Positions 33,013 through 42,423 of a stretch of 64,000 nucleotides of DNA are shown one piece after another. Under the pieces are notes generated by a model. It did not search any database and was not told the DNA's origin. It saw only the letters and a program-made list of their open reading frames with translations. Source of the DNA: Olsenella_L sp051876355 (GTDB lineage: Bacteria > Actinomycetota > Coriobacteriia > Coriobacteriales > Atopobiaceae). Both the position numbers and the translations under genes were made by a program. Location of the stretch: the NCBI GenBank assembly GCA_051876355.1, contig JBJEHU010000037.1, positions 62,001 through 126,000 of the forward strand, in the 5' to 3' direction. Each line of letters starts with the position of its first letter. Positions within the stretch are counted from its first letter, which is position 1.

Positions 33013-34425
33013 ATGTCATACGAACCTACGCGCGCAGAAGTCGATGCCTATGTGGACGAGGTCTGGGACGACGTCATCCGCGATATCGACTATCTCGTGC
33101 AGGTCGAATCCGTCGAAGACCGCGCGCACGCCGACGAGGAGAAGCCGTTCGGTCCGGCGCCCTATGAGGCGCTCCAGAGGGCCCTTGCGGTTGCAGGCCG
33201 TCTAGGACTCGAAGCGCACAATTGCGGCGGCCATATCGGCTATGCGGACCTTCCAGGGGCATCTGACAAGCAGATAGCGACGATCGGCCATACCGATATC
33301 GTGCCGCTCGGCACGGGCTGGCATGTGGACCCGCTCCATGTGACGAGGAAGGACGGCTATCTTCTGGGGCGAGGCGTCCTCGACGACAAGGGCCCGTTCA
33401 CGCTCTCGCTCTATGCGGCGCACTTCTTCGCGCGCAGGGAGCAGCTCTCCGGCGAGCAGCTGCCGTATACGCTGCGCTGCCTTGTCGGCGTGAACGAAGA
33501 GACGGACATGGAGGACGTCGAGTGGTATCTGGCCCACTACCCGGAGCCTGACTTCCTGTTCACGCCCGATGCGGACTTCCCGCTGATCTGCGGCGAGAAG
33601 GGCCTCTACGGCTGCGCCTTCACGACGGCACCCATCGCCCAGCGCATCGTCTCCTTCGATGCCGGCACGGCCTCAAATGCCATTCCCGGCGTGGCCGAGC
33701 TCGTCCTCAAAGCCGACGCCTCCGCGCTTCCCGCAGCCGAAGGCATCGAGATCGAGGCAGCAGGAGACGGCCTTGCAAAGCTCACGGCCCACGGCAAGGG
33801 CGGACACGCCTCCATGCCCGAGGGCACCAAGAACGCTATCGGCATGCTCGTCTCCTACCTTCTCGCAAACGATCTCGTCGAGGGCGACGAGCGCGACTTC
33901 TTCGAGTTCGAGCAGAAGATCTTCTGCGCAAGCGACGGCTCCGGCATGGGCATTGCCACCTCGGACGAGAAGTTCGGTGCGCTCACGTCCTGCGGCGGCG
34001 TCATCCATCTTTCGGATGGCCGCTACTCCCAGACGCTCGACTGCCGCTATCCGACATCTGTCACGGGCGAGGAGCTCGATTCCAAGCTCGAGGCGCTCGC
34101 AAAGAGCTTCGGCGTCACGTTCCATCCGGAGCGCAAGGTCGAGCCGTTCTACACGGACCCGAACTCGCCTGAGATCCAGACGCTCGTCCGCACCTACAAC
34201 GAGTTCACGGGGCACGACGACAAGCCGTTCACGATCGGCGGCGGCACGTATGCCCGCCACTTCAGGAACGCCTGCGCGTTCGGACCGCATGATTCCCGCA
34301 TGGAGACGCCTGAGTGGGTCGGCATCGAGCATGGCCCGGACGAAGGCATCCTCGAGGACCAGCTGAAGCTTGCTCTCAAGATCTACATCATGAGCATCGC
34401 CCGTCTCATGAATCTCGAGCTCTAA
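33013..34425 (+). CDS. Sapep/PepV-type Mn- or Zn-dependent dipeptidase (M20 family)
   Basis: A 470-aa M20 metallopeptidase. Metal ligands appear in IGHTDIVP (His, Asp), GRGVLDDKGP (Asp), GVNEETD (Glu-Glu) and the late GIEHGPDEG (His); the lid domain lies between about 180 and 380. Length and motifs fit the Sapep/PepV dipeptidase branch, which cleaves dipeptides in the cytoplasm. AAGGAG precedes ATG 33013, which is chosen over an ATG 24 bases upstream lying before it. Single gene with its own terminator. Confidence 0.88.
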   Translation: MSYEPTRAEVDAYVDEVWDDVIRDIDYLVQVESVEDRAHADEEKPFGPAPYEALQRALAVAGRLGLEAHNCGGHIGYADLPGASDKQIATIGHTDIVPLGTGWHVDPLHVTRKDGYLLGRGVLDDKGPFTLSLYAAHFFARREQLSGEQLPYTLRCLVGVNEETDMEDVEWYLAHYPEPDFLFTPDADFPLICGEKGLYGCAFTTAPIAQRIVSFDAGTASNAIPGVAELVLKADASALPAAEGIEIEAAGDGLAKLTAHGKGGHASMPEGTKNAIGMLVSYLLANDLVEGDERDFFEFEQKIFCASDGSGMGIATSDEKFGALTSCGGVIHLSDGRYSQTLDCRYPTSVTGEELDSKLEALAKSFGVTFHPERKVEPFYTDPNSPEIQTLVRTYNEFTGHDDKPFTIGGGTYARHFRNACAFGPHDSRMETPEWVGIEHGPDEGILEDQLKLALKIYIMSIARLMNLEL

Positions 34426-34447
34426 GCTCTGGCAGAGATCCGATATG

Positions 34448-34482
34448 AAGGAGGCCAGGACGTGCGTCCTGGCCTCCTTTCA
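34448..34482. terminator. Terminator between dipeptidase and TPR genes
   Basis: AAGGAGGCCAGGAC, loop GTGC, GTCCTGGCCTCCTT: a perfect 14-bp stem followed by TC, between convergent genes. Confidence 0.9.
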
Positions 34483-34500
34483 TGCATAGGGAGATATGTC

Positions 34501-36948
34501 CTAGCGGTCGGGCTCTCCTTCGAGCGAGCGGCTGATATCGAGCACGACATCGTCGCCCGAGAGCATCGCAAGCACATCGACGAAGTTCTTCGCGACGGGG
34601 AAGATCTCGGCGTCGAAGGCGGCGCGCATTGCCGTGACGAAGATCTCGGAGACCTCCTCGGTCGGTGCCGCCGGGATATTATGGGAGGCGAGCACGTAGT
34701 CCACGTCCTCATCCGTCTCCATCTTTGCCATCTCCGTCGGATCCTTCTGCGAGAGCGTGTTGAGGTTCATGACGGCCATGAGGTAGGAAGAGGAGACGAA
34801 GCGCGTGCACCTGCGCCAGCAGGCAGCCGATGCGACATCCTCGCCGTCCTGCTCGAAGATCTGTGCAAGCGCTGCATAGGCGTTGCCCAGGGTCTCCGGG
34901 TCGTAGGCATGCTCGAGAAGGAGCGCAAGCGTCTCCCGTGCACCCTCGGTATCGCCGAGCGAGGTCTGGGCCTGCGCATGGAGCAGATAGGCAGAGGAGT
35001 CCATGGGGGCAAGCACCATCATCGATGCGCTCTGGCGCCGTGCCTCCTCGGCATCTCCTCCTGCCATCGCAGCCTGCGCAAGCATGAGGCGCGCCTGGTA
35101 GTAGGCATCAGGCACGAGGATCGTCTTCTGCCCCTTGTTGGCCATGAGCCGGTTGAAGAGCGCACGGTCGCAGTAGCTCCTGAAGAAGCGGTGTACCGAG
35201 TCCTCAGTATCGGCGAGGCTATGCGTGCTCTCGTAGTCCCTGACAGCGCCTCTGAGGAGGTCTGCAGCATCCGAGAACTTCTGTGCACGGGCAAGCTCTT
35301 CTGCCTTGCCGACGGTGCGTGTGAGGGCGTCTCCTGCGATGAAGTCGTCCTCGACGGAGAGCGCATCGGCAGGGTCGAGCGTGCCATCGATGAGGTGGCC
35401 CATCGTGCGCTTCGCAGCCTCTCTGACTGCCTCGTCTTCTGTGCCCTCCGTCACGGAGAGGATGGCGTGCACGGCGTCTTCTGCGGTCGTGCCGAGACGG
35501 CGTCCGATCTCCTCTGCGGCCAGGATCCTCGAGGTGTCCTCGTTGATAGCAAGGCCTGAGACATGGTCGGTGCCGAGCGCCTTTGCGGAGGCCCCATAGA
35601 TGCGCCGCTTCGATACAGCAATCGGCTCGTAGCGGAACGGTGGGCAGAAGCGCTCATCCGAGAGCGAGAGCTCCTGGGGAACCGGGTTCAGCGCCTCGGA
35701 CGGCGCATCGAAGTGTGCGTCGAACGAGGAGAAGACTGCCCAGGGATCGGAGATCTCTTCCATATCGAGGAGGGCAAAGCGGTTCCTGTCGAAGTGCACC
35801 GTGTAGAGGCAGCTCCTCTTCGTGCCGGTCGTCTCCATCGCCGAGATATAGACGTCCTTCACGGCAGGGGAGCAGCGGAAGGCGCTGGCGGCAAGGAGAA
35901 GGCCGACCCTCAGGGCATACTGGCTCGCTTCGCGGGCACGCATGAACTGCGTCGTCGGCACGACTCTTCCCAGACCATCCACCCAGGCGCTCCTCGGGAA
36001 GCAGGAGGCAGGCGTCGCTTCGAGCTCGAAGAGGACACGGCCCTCGTGCATGTTCACGCGGTAGCCCGCCTCGAGCCTATAGGGGAGACGGAAGCTCTCG
36101 AGCTCTGTTGCAATGCCCTTGCGCACGGCCCATTCGCCGTCAGAGAACGGCTCGTCGAGCGTCGGCAGCTTGTCAGAGATCGTCGGCACCTGCGAGGTGA
36201 TCGAGCGCGCGACGCTCTGGTTCGTGCGGAAGCACTCGCGCTCGGTGAGCGGCGACCCGTCCTTGTGGAAGCCTGTCGCGAAGAGCAGGGCATTGAGCGC
36301 CGCCTCGATGCGGACAAGGGCAAGCTTCGTGCCGAAAGGGAGCCGCGGCTGCATGACGCGGAGATAGAAGAGATGGCTCCGGTGCAGAAGGACTGCAGTC
36401 GCCTGCGGAAGCTCGGTATCCTTGTCGAAAAGTCCTGCCTCTTCGAGCATGCGGGCATACCACAGCTCGAGCTCCGTCGGCGCCTGGGGGCGCGTCTGGA
36501 CCTTCTGCTGCGTCTCTGCCTGTGCATCTCCCTGGGCGGCGGCCTTCCTCGTCGCGATATCGCCGACCTGCGCCTTGAGCTCGGCTATCGCATCGTCTGC
36601 GCCGATGAGACGCTTTGTGATCGTTTCTGCTGTGAGCGTGGAGAGCGGAGCTGCAGGCACGCTCGGGACAGGGGCTGGTGCCTCTGCCTTGCGCTCTGTA
36701 TCGGTGTGCTGCTCGTCCATGGAATGCTCCTTCATCGTGCCCGTGCATGCTGCATCGTCTGTGCCGCCATCGGCTGCGCGTGCTGCTCCCGCTGCCACAA
36801 GAACGCAGAGGATGGCAAGCGCTGATGCTCCAGCAGCAAGCGCAGGGAGCTCTGACATGAGGCCTGCCTGGGCAAGCACGGATGAGGCAAGCGCAAGGAT
36901 GAGAAGGACATGGGCCTCATCGGCCTCCTGCCGCTCGCGCCGTTCCAT
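34501..36948 (-). CDS. Membrane-anchored TPR-like protein of unknown function
   Basis: An 815-aa protein. Two hydrophobic segments (about 13-31 and 34-58) are followed by an Ala/Pro/Glu-rich linker, a central mixed domain (about 160-480) that I do not recognise, and TPR-like helical repeats from about 555 to 760 (AEELARAQKFSDAADLLRGA, YLLHAQAQTSLGDTEGARE, NAYAALAQIFEQDGE). GGGAGG precedes ATG 36948. A second in-frame ATG at 36723 has an even better GAAGGAG and would give a 740-aa soluble form lacking the membrane helices. It is divergent from an ArsR regulator across 151 bp. Confidence 0.65.
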   Translation of the reverse strand: MERRERQEADEAHVLLILALASSVLAQAGLMSELPALAAGASALAILCVLVAAGAARAADGGTDDAACTGTMKEHSMDEQHTDTERKAEAPAPVPSVPAAPLSTLTAETITKRLIGADDAIAELKAQVGDIATRKAAAQGDAQAETQQKVQTRPQAPTELELWYARMLEEAGLFDKDTELPQATAVLLHRSHLFYLRVMQPRLPFGTKLALVRIEAALNALLFATGFHKDGSPLTERECFRTNQSVARSITSQVPTISDKLPTLDEPFSDGEWAVRKGIATELESFRLPYRLEAGYRVNMHEGRVLFELEATPASCFPRSAWVDGLGRVVPTTQFMRAREASQYALRVGLLLAASAFRCSPAVKDVYISAMETTGTKRSCLYTVHFDRNRFALLDMEEISDPWAVFSSFDAHFDAPSEALNPVPQELSLSDERFCPPFRYEPIAVSKRRIYGASAKALGTDHVSGLAINEDTSRILAAEEIGRRLGTTAEDAVHAILSVTEGTEDEAVREAAKRTMGHLIDGTLDPADALSVEDDFIAGDALTRTVGKAEELARAQKFSDAADLLRGAVRDYESTHSLADTEDSVHRFFRSYCDRALFNRLMANKGQKTILVPDAYYQARLMLAQAAMAGGDAEEARRQSASMMVLAPMDSSAYLLHAQAQTSLGDTEGARETLALLLEHAYDPETLGNAYAALAQIFEQDGEDVASAACWRRCTRFVSSSYLMAVMNLNTLSQKDPTEMAKMETDEDVDYVLASHNIPAAPTEEVSEIFVTAMRAAFDAEIFPVAKNFVDVLAMLSGDDVVLDISRSLEGEPDR

Positions 36949-37062
36949 CCGGTCCTCCCGTCTTTCGCTGGAGCCCAGAGAATGCAGATGTCTTTTACCT
37001 ACCCCTCCGCTCGGAATGGCATACGCGGGATGGCATATCGGACCTGAAAACGCCGCAAAGCG

Positions 37063-37068
37063 TATACT
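37063..37068 (+). promoter_or_regulatory. -10 element of the ArsR gene
   Basis: TATACT, five of six to consensus. Transcription starting about 37075 would pass the ATG at 37079 too closely, which favours the ATG at 37100. Confidence 0.5.
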
Positions 37069-37099
37069 GATTGGAAATATGGAGAAAGAGGGACAGCTG

Positions 37100-37450
37100 A
37101 TGGGCGAAACAGAGAAGCGCTATCTCGAGACGGCGATAGCGGACGACGATATCGTATACGGGGCAACGCAGATATTCGATGCGCTGTCCGATTTCACGCG
37201 CTTCCAGATCCTGTGCGCCCTGAGCATCCAGGACCGCTCGGTCGGCGAGCTCCAGGAGTTCTGCCATGTCTCGCAATCTGCCATCTCGCACCAGCTGAGG
37301 CTTCTGAAGGACCGTGGCATCGTCGCGGCGAAGCGCGATGGGCAGCGGATGGTCTACTCGCTCGACGACGACCATGTGGCAACGCTCATCGAGGTCGGTC
37401 TCGAGCATGCAGGCCATTACCGCTGCGAAGGGGATAGCGAAGAGGCCTAG
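37100..37450 (+). CDS. ArsR-family winged-helix regulator
   Basis: A 116-aa ArsR/SmtB-type regulator. The winged helix covers LSDFTRFQILCALSIQDRSVGELQEFCHVSQSAISHQLRLL (about 30-70) with a recognition helix SQSAISHQ, followed by the wing VAAKRDGQRMVYSL. The Cys in EFCHVS sits where CVC-type metal sensors have theirs, but only one Cys is present there, so metal sensing is not certain; the C-terminal HAGHYRCEGD adds His/Cys. AAAGAGGGA precedes ATG 37100. Its stop overlaps the convergent phosphofructokinase stop by 4 bp. The likely target is itself or the divergent TPR gene. Confidence 0.82.
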   Translation: MGETEKRYLETAIADDDIVYGATQIFDALSDFTRFQILCALSIQDRSVGELQEFCHVSQSAISHQLRLLKDRGIVAAKRDGQRMVYSLDDDHVATLIEVGLEHAGHYRCEGDSEEA

Positions 37451-38691
37451 CAGGTGGCGGCGTCAAGCGCCGGCAGCCTGAGCGGCATGCCGTCCACGTA
37501 GAGCGGATGCGGCTCGCCCTCGATCAGGGGACGGGCATACCTCAGATAGGCATCCGTCACGTGCATGCCATCTGCTGCAATCATCGAGGCAGGAACCGTG
37601 CGCTCCTCGTTTGCGACATCGGCAATCGCGACGGTGCCGATCTTCGTCAGATAGGGAAGAGAGCTCACGCGCTCGATCGTGCACATGATGCCCGTGGCGC
37701 CCGAGAAGGCGGCACGTACGGCTGCGGCGCCGAGGTCTTTGGCCTCAGAGAGGTCGGTCGCAGAGGCGCAATGGGTCGCGGCGCGCTGGAGCGTCGAGAG
37801 CTCCGTGCCGCGGGTCTTCACATGGAGACGGTCCTTCAGGACGCCTGCAAGATAGCGGCAGGTACCGGAAAGCGCCGCCTCATGGCCGAACGCATCCTTT
37901 GCTGCCTTGGCGCCTCCTGCCTCGCAGAGAAGCGTGCCCGAAGCATCGCGCACGCCTTCGGAGGCGGCAATCACGACGGTATTCTTCTTCTCGAGAAGCT
38001 CTGCGACCTTCTCGACAATGCGCTCTTCCGTCTGCGGCACCTCGGGCAGGAGCACGAGGTCGGGGCAGGGAAGCTCAGGCGAGGAGGCAAGGGCTGCTGC
38101 CGCAGCAAGCCAGCCGGCGTTCCTGCCCATGATCTCGACGACCTCGACGCTCTTGAGGTCATAGACCGAGGCATCGCGTGCGATCTCGCCGACTGCCGTC
38201 GCAATGAACTTCGCGGCGCTGCCATAGCCCGGCGTGTGGTCTGTTGCCATGAGGTCATTGTCGATCGTCTTCGGGACGCCGACGAAGCGGATCGGGCTCT
38301 CCTTCTCCTTGCCGTAGGCGGCAAGCTTAGAGATCGTGTCCATCGAGTCGTTGCCGCCGATATAGAGCACGGCGTCGACAGAGAGCTCGTCGAAGAGGGC
38401 AAAGAGCTTCTTATAGGGTGCCTCGTCCATGTCAGCCTCGGGCAGCTTGTAGCGGCAGGAGCCGAGGTAGCTTGCCGGCGTGAGCGCAAGGAGCTCGAGC
38501 GCGCGGGCATCGGGCACGGCCTCGTCGAGATCGACCGTGCGGCCGGCAAGGAGGCCCTCGATACCGTAACGCATGCCGAGGGTATGCGCGCCGGCTTCGC
38601 GGGCGCAGACGATGACGCCTGCAAGGCTTGCATTGATTGCGGCCGTGGGGCCGCCTGACTGTCCGACGAGGACCGTGCGCTTCTTGCCCAT
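37447..38691 (-). CDS. PPi-dependent 6-phosphofructokinase
   Basis: A 414-aa glycolytic enzyme that phosphorylates fructose-6-phosphate reversibly. GQSGGPTAAIN begins the fold; GGNDSM (112-117) puts an Asp where ATP enzymes have Gly, and PKTIDND (140-146) puts Lys141 where they have Gly. Both substitutions are the known marks of pyrophosphate users. MGRNAGWLAA is the fructose-phosphate loop. ATG 38691 is chosen to fit the family N-terminus; a longer reading would run through the terminator. The use of PPi saves ATP and is common in anaerobes. Confidence 0.88.
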   Translation of the reverse strand: MGKKRTVLVGQSGGPTAAINASLAGVIVCAREAGAHTLGMRYGIEGLLAGRTVDLDEAVPDARALELLALTPASYLGSCRYKLPEADMDEAPYKKLFALFDELSVDAVLYIGGNDSMDTISKLAAYGKEKESPIRFVGVPKTIDNDLMATDHTPGYGSAAKFIATAVGEIARDASVYDLKSVEVVEIMGRNAGWLAAAAALASSPELPCPDLVLLPEVPQTEERIVEKVAELLEKKNTVVIAASEGVRDASGTLLCEAGGAKAAKDAFGHEAALSGTCRYLAGVLKDRLHVKTRGTELSTLQRAATHCASATDLSEAKDLGAAAVRAAFSGATGIMCTIERVSSLPYLTKIGTVAIADVANEERTVPASMIAADGMHVTDAYLRYARPLIEGEPHPLYVDGMPLRLPALDAATC

Positions 38692-38752
38692 GATGGCTTG
38701 CCGTCCTTTCACGAGGATGTCCGTCCGCTCCCATTGTAGCCGACTCATGAAA

Positions 38753-38781
38753 AGGCTCCCCCGGATGTGCCGGAGGAGCCT
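38753..38781 (-). terminator. Terminator of the serine cluster
   Basis: On the minus strand AGGCTCC-T-CCGG, loop, CCGG-G-GGAGCCT, then TTTC. It ends the serC-serA-DUF1015 transcript just before the phosphofructokinase gene. Confidence 0.8.
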
Positions 38782-38811
38782 GGGTGCTTGGAGTGCTGCG
38801 GAAGCCAGTTT

Positions 38812-40092
38812 TTACGCCTCTCCCGTCTCCTGCTTCATCGCGAGCTCGGGATCGATGCCGTCAAGCGGCCTGATGAAGAGGCCGCTCCTGAGCTTTGGCT
38901 CGAACCAGGTCGACTTCGGAGGCATGAGAAGTCCTGCATCGGCGACGCGCATGAGTTCTGCCATGCTTGTCGGGAAGAGCGAGAAGGCGACGCCTTCTGC
39001 ACCTGCTGCGCGTTCGAGCGCATCGGTGCCTTCGATGCCGCCGATGAAGCGGATGCGGGCATCGCGGCGCGGGTCCTCGATGTGAAGGATGGGGCCCAAG
39101 ATTCTGTCCTGGAGAAGCGAGCAGTCGAGCGAGGCGACAGGGTCTGTCTCCTCCTCGGCTGTGAGCGTGCAGGAGAGCTTTCTCCATGCGCCTTCATGGA
39201 AGAGGGCGAACTCGTGACGGGAGAGCTCAGGTGCCTTCTCCGTGGCCTCGGACACGTCAAAGCCTGCCTTCTTCACAGCGTCCAGGAGCTCGTCAGCCGT
39301 GAGGCCTAAAGCATCCTCGACGACGCGGTTGTACGGGAGGATCTTGAGCTCGGATGCCGGGAAGAGGACACAGAGGATTGCGTTCCATGGCGCCTTCGGG
39401 CTTGCATCGGGATGAGCCTTGCGGTGTGCGAGCGCGACCTTCACGGCGCTTGCCGCACGGTGGTGGCCATCTGCGATATAGGCGTTCGGGATGCGCTCGA
39501 GCATGGCCTGGATCGCATCGACGGCGTCCTGGCGGGCAACCCGCCAGACCGTCTGGTGCACGCCCTCCTCGTCCGTGAAGTCATAGACCGGGCGACCGGA
39601 CATGGCAGCGGAGAGGATGATGTTGAGCACAGGCTCGTCACGGTAGGCGAGGAAGACCGGACCGGTCTGGGCATTGAGTGCCGTGATGTGGTCGATGCGG
39701 TCCTGCTCCTTGTCCGCGCGGGTGTTCTCGTGGCGGCGAATCGTGCCGTCGACGAAGTCATCGACAGCTGCGGCGCAGACGATGCCTGTCTGCGAGCGTC
39801 CGTCCTGCTCGAGCCGGTAGAGGTAGTAGCACTTCCTGCCATCGGCTATGAGCGTGCCGTCCTCGACGCGCTCATCGAGGAGCTCCTTGCCCTTTGCGTA
39901 GACTTCGGGGGCATACATGTCCTGGTCGGGCCCGAAGGCCGTCTCGGGGCGGTCGATGGCAAGGAAGCTTTTAGGATGCTTCTCGACATAGGCCTTGGCA
40001 GACGCACGGTCGAAGACATCGTAGGGGAGGGCTGCAAACGTCGCAGCGCTTTCGGGCGCAGGACGCAGGCAGCTCATCGGATAGGCATGCAT
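38812..40092 (-). CDS. DUF1015-family protein
   Basis: A 426-aa protein of the DUF1015 family. Family marks are FAALPYDVFDRASA near the start, RRHENTR, the IADGHHRAASA box (about 210-220), and LPYNRVV. The His-rich GHHR box suggests a nuclease- or hydrolase-like site, but no activity is established. It lies last in a unit with serC and serA, 18 bp after serA. This neighbourhood recurs in clostridia and relatives, so a role in serine or phosphoserine metabolism is inferred. Confidence 0.82.
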   Translation of the reverse strand: MHAYPMSCLRPAPESAATFAALPYDVFDRASAKAYVEKHPKSFLAIDRPETAFGPDQDMYAPEVYAKGKELLDERVEDGTLIADGRKCYYLYRLEQDGRSQTGIVCAAAVDDFVDGTIRRHENTRADKEQDRIDHITALNAQTGPVFLAYRDEPVLNIILSAAMSGRPVYDFTDEEGVHQTVWRVARQDAVDAIQAMLERIPNAYIADGHHRAASAVKVALAHRKAHPDASPKAPWNAILCVLFPASELKILPYNRVVEDALGLTADELLDAVKKAGFDVSEATEKAPELSRHEFALFHEGAWRKLSCTLTAEEETDPVASLDCSLLQDRILGPILHIEDPRRDARIRFIGGIEGTDALERAAGAEGVAFSLFPTSMAELMRVADAGLLMPPKSTWFEPKLRSGLFIRPLDGIDPELAMKQETGEA

Positions 40093-40110
40093 GGAATGAA
40101 GGCTCCTTCG

Positions 40111-41301
40111 CTAGGCAGTGCGCGCCGGCTTGATGACACGGACGCGGTAGATGCCCTCGATCTTCGAGAGCTCTTCCACGATATCATCATCGAGCGGCAC
40201 ATCGGTATCGAGAAGCGTGTAGGCGTGCGCTCCCTGTGCCTCGTTTGCCATCCTCTGGATGTTTGCCGTGGCATTGCCGAGGATCGAGGAGATCTTGCCA
40301 ATCATGCCCGGGACGTTCTTGTGCAGGAGCGCCACACGGCCGCCTGCCTTGCAGGGACCAAGGTCGCAGGCAGGATAGTTCACGGAGTTCCTGATCGTGC
40401 CCATCTCGAGGTAGGCCTTCATCTCGCCGACGGCCATGTGCGCGCAGTTCTCCTCTGCCTCGTTCGTGCAGGCGCCCATGTGCGGCGTGATCGTCGTGCG
40501 GAGCATCTTCGTTGTTTTCGGTGTCGCGAAGTCGCAGATGAACTTGCCGAGCTGGCCGGATTCGAGAGCGGCTGCGACGGCGTCCTCGTCAATGATGTCG
40601 GCACGGGCATAGTTCAGAAGCATCGCGCCCGGAGCAAGGAGTGCCAGCTGCTCGGTCGACATCATGTGGATCGTGTCTTCCTTGGCAGGCACGTGGAGCG
40701 TCAGATACTCGGCACCGCGGCAGAGGTCGTCGAGGCTCTCGACGCGCTTGACGGAGCGGTCGAGCTGCCAGGCGTGCTCGACGGAAAGGTACGGGTCATA
40801 GCCATAGACATCGGCACCGAGGGCGACCAGGGCATTGGCGACCTTCGAGCCGACCGCGCCGAGGCCGACGACGCCGACCTTCCTGCCCATGAGCTCATGG
40901 CCGACGAACGCCTTCTTGTTGCGCTCGGCATCCTTCACGATATTGGGATCGTCCGTGTGGCCCTCGACCCAGTCGATCGAGCCCTGCGTGTCGCGGGAGT
41001 TCACGAGGATCATGCCGACGACGAGCTCCTTCACGGCGTTCGAGTTGCCGCCGGGGGAGTTGAAGACGACGATGCCGCGCTCAGCGCATTCCTCGAGCGG
41101 GATGTTGTTGACGCCGGCACCGGAGCGGGCGACGCAGCGGACCGACGGCCCGAAGTCGATGCCGTGGATGTCAGAGGCACGGACCAGTATTGCGTCTGCC
41201 TTGTTGATGTCATCCGTCTTCTCGTAGCCTTCGCCGAGCTCGGCGACGCCGTCACGGGTGATGTTCTTCGCGATATTGTCGAGCACCTTTACATAGCGCA
41301 T
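40111..41301 (-). CDS. serA: D-3-phosphoglycerate dehydrogenase
   Basis: A 396-aa NAD-dependent dehydrogenase that starts serine synthesis by oxidising 3-phosphoglycerate. The nucleotide fold reads VGVVGLGAVGSKVA (about 139-152). The catalytic set is Arg in NYARADIID, an Asp/Glu pair around DFATP, and His in TPHMGACTNEAE. A C-terminal ACT domain (about 320-396, ALLHKNVPGMIGKISSILG) may bind serine for feedback. ATG 41301 is chosen because AAAGGA precedes it and the family starts MRYVKVLD. It lies between serC and the DUF1015 gene in one transcript. Confidence 0.93.
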   Translation of the reverse strand: MRYVKVLDNIAKNITRDGVAELGEGYEKTDDINKADAILVRASDIHGIDFGPSVRCVARSGAGVNNIPLEECAERGIVVFNSPGGNSNAVKELVVGMILVNSRDTQGSIDWVEGHTDDPNIVKDAERNKKAFVGHELMGRKVGVVGLGAVGSKVANALVALGADVYGYDPYLSVEHAWQLDRSVKRVESLDDLCRGAEYLTLHVPAKEDTIHMMSTEQLALLAPGAMLLNYARADIIDEDAVAAALESGQLGKFICDFATPKTTKMLRTTITPHMGACTNEAEENCAHMAVGEMKAYLEMGTIRNSVNYPACDLGPCKAGGRVALLHKNVPGMIGKISSILGNATANIQRMANEAQGAHAYTLLDTDVPLDDDIVEELSKIEGIYRVRVIKPARTA

Positions 41302-41337
41302 GGATGCGTTCCTTTCAATCATCTATAGGACAGGCTG

Positions 41338-42423
41338 CTAAGCGTTTGCCTGCTCGAAATCCTTCATGTAGGCGATGAGGGCATCGACTGCCTCAGGAGA
41401 GACGGCGTTGTAGCAGCTGGCGCGCATGCCGCCCAGGATCCTGTGGCCCTTGAGGCCAACCATGCCGCGCTCCTTCGCGCCTGCGACAAATGCTGCATCG
41501 AGGTCCTTGTCGCCCGTCGTGAAGACGGCGTTCGAGATGGAGCGGTCTTCCGGCTTGGCCAGGCCCTTGTAGAGCTTCGAGGCGTCTATCTCGTCGTAGA
41601 GCTTTCCGATCTTCGTCCAGTTGCGCTCGCCCATAGCCTCGAGGCCGCCGGTCTTCTCGACCCAGTGGAACACCTTGCCGCAGAGGTAGATGCCGAACGT
41701 GTTCGGCGTATTGAGGAGCGAGTCCTTCTCTGCCTCGATATGCCAGTCGAGATACTGCGGGCAGATGTCGGCACGTGCCGGTGCCTTCTCGAGAAGGTCG
41801 TTGCGCACGATCAGCACCGTGATGCCGGCAGGGCCGCCATTCTTCTGGGCGCCTGCATAGAGCATCCCGTAGCGGGAGATATCGAGCGGGCAGGAGAGGA
41901 ACATGGACGAGATGTCGGACACAAGATCGACCGTGCCTGTCTCCGGCAGCTCCTTTGTCATCGTTCCGTACACGGTCTCGTTCTGGCAGAGATAGACATA
42001 GTCGAGCGTCTGGTCGACCGGGCCCGAAAGCCTGGCCGTATGGTCGAAGTGCGTCTCTTCGGAGGAGGCCAGAAGGTCTGCCGTGCCGTATTTCTGGGCT
42101 TCCTTGTAGGCCTTCTTCGACCAGTTGCCGGACACGATATAGCCGGCGTGTCCTGTGAACATGAGGTTCATCGGCACGCCTGCGAACTCGAGCGTCGCGC
42201 CGCCCTGAAGGAACAGGATCGAGTAATTGTCAGGAATCTGGTAGAGGTTCTTGAGCGCTGTCTTGGCATCCTGAAGGATCTGCTCGAACTCCGGAGATCG
42301 ATGGCTCATCTCAAGCACGCTCATGCCACTGCCCTGGTAGTCGAGAAGCTCGGACTGGGCTTCCCGGAGAACGCTCTCGGGCATTGCTGCCGGACCTGGG
42401 TTGAAGTTGAACACGCGAGCCAT
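41338..42423 (-). CDS. serC: Phosphoserine aminotransferase
   Basis: A 361-aa PLP enzyme that converts 3-phosphohydroxypyruvate and glutamate to phosphoserine. FNFNPGPAAMPESVL is the family start, HRSPEF the substrate loop, and the PLP lysine lies in YAGAQKNGGPAG. Length is typical of the clostridial/E. coli-like type. First gene of serC-serA-DUF1015. Upstream is a leader with three predicted hairpins. No serB (phosphoserine phosphatase) is in the window; the HAD enzyme at 32 kb is not adjacent. Confidence 0.93.
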   Translation of the reverse strand: MARVFNFNPGPAAMPESVLREAQSELLDYQGSGMSVLEMSHRSPEFEQILQDAKTALKNLYQIPDNYSILFLQGGATLEFAGVPMNLMFTGHAGYIVSGNWSKKAYKEAQKYGTADLLASSEETHFDHTARLSGPVDQTLDYVYLCQNETVYGTMTKELPETGTVDLVSDISSMFLSCPLDISRYGMLYAGAQKNGGPAGITVLIVRNDLLEKAPARADICPQYLDWHIEAEKDSLLNTPNTFGIYLCGKVFHWVEKTGGLEAMGERNWTKIGKLYDEIDASKLYKGLAKPEDRSISNAVFTTGDKDLDAAFVAGAKERGMVGLKGHRILGGMRASCYNAVSPEAVDALIAYMKDFEQANA

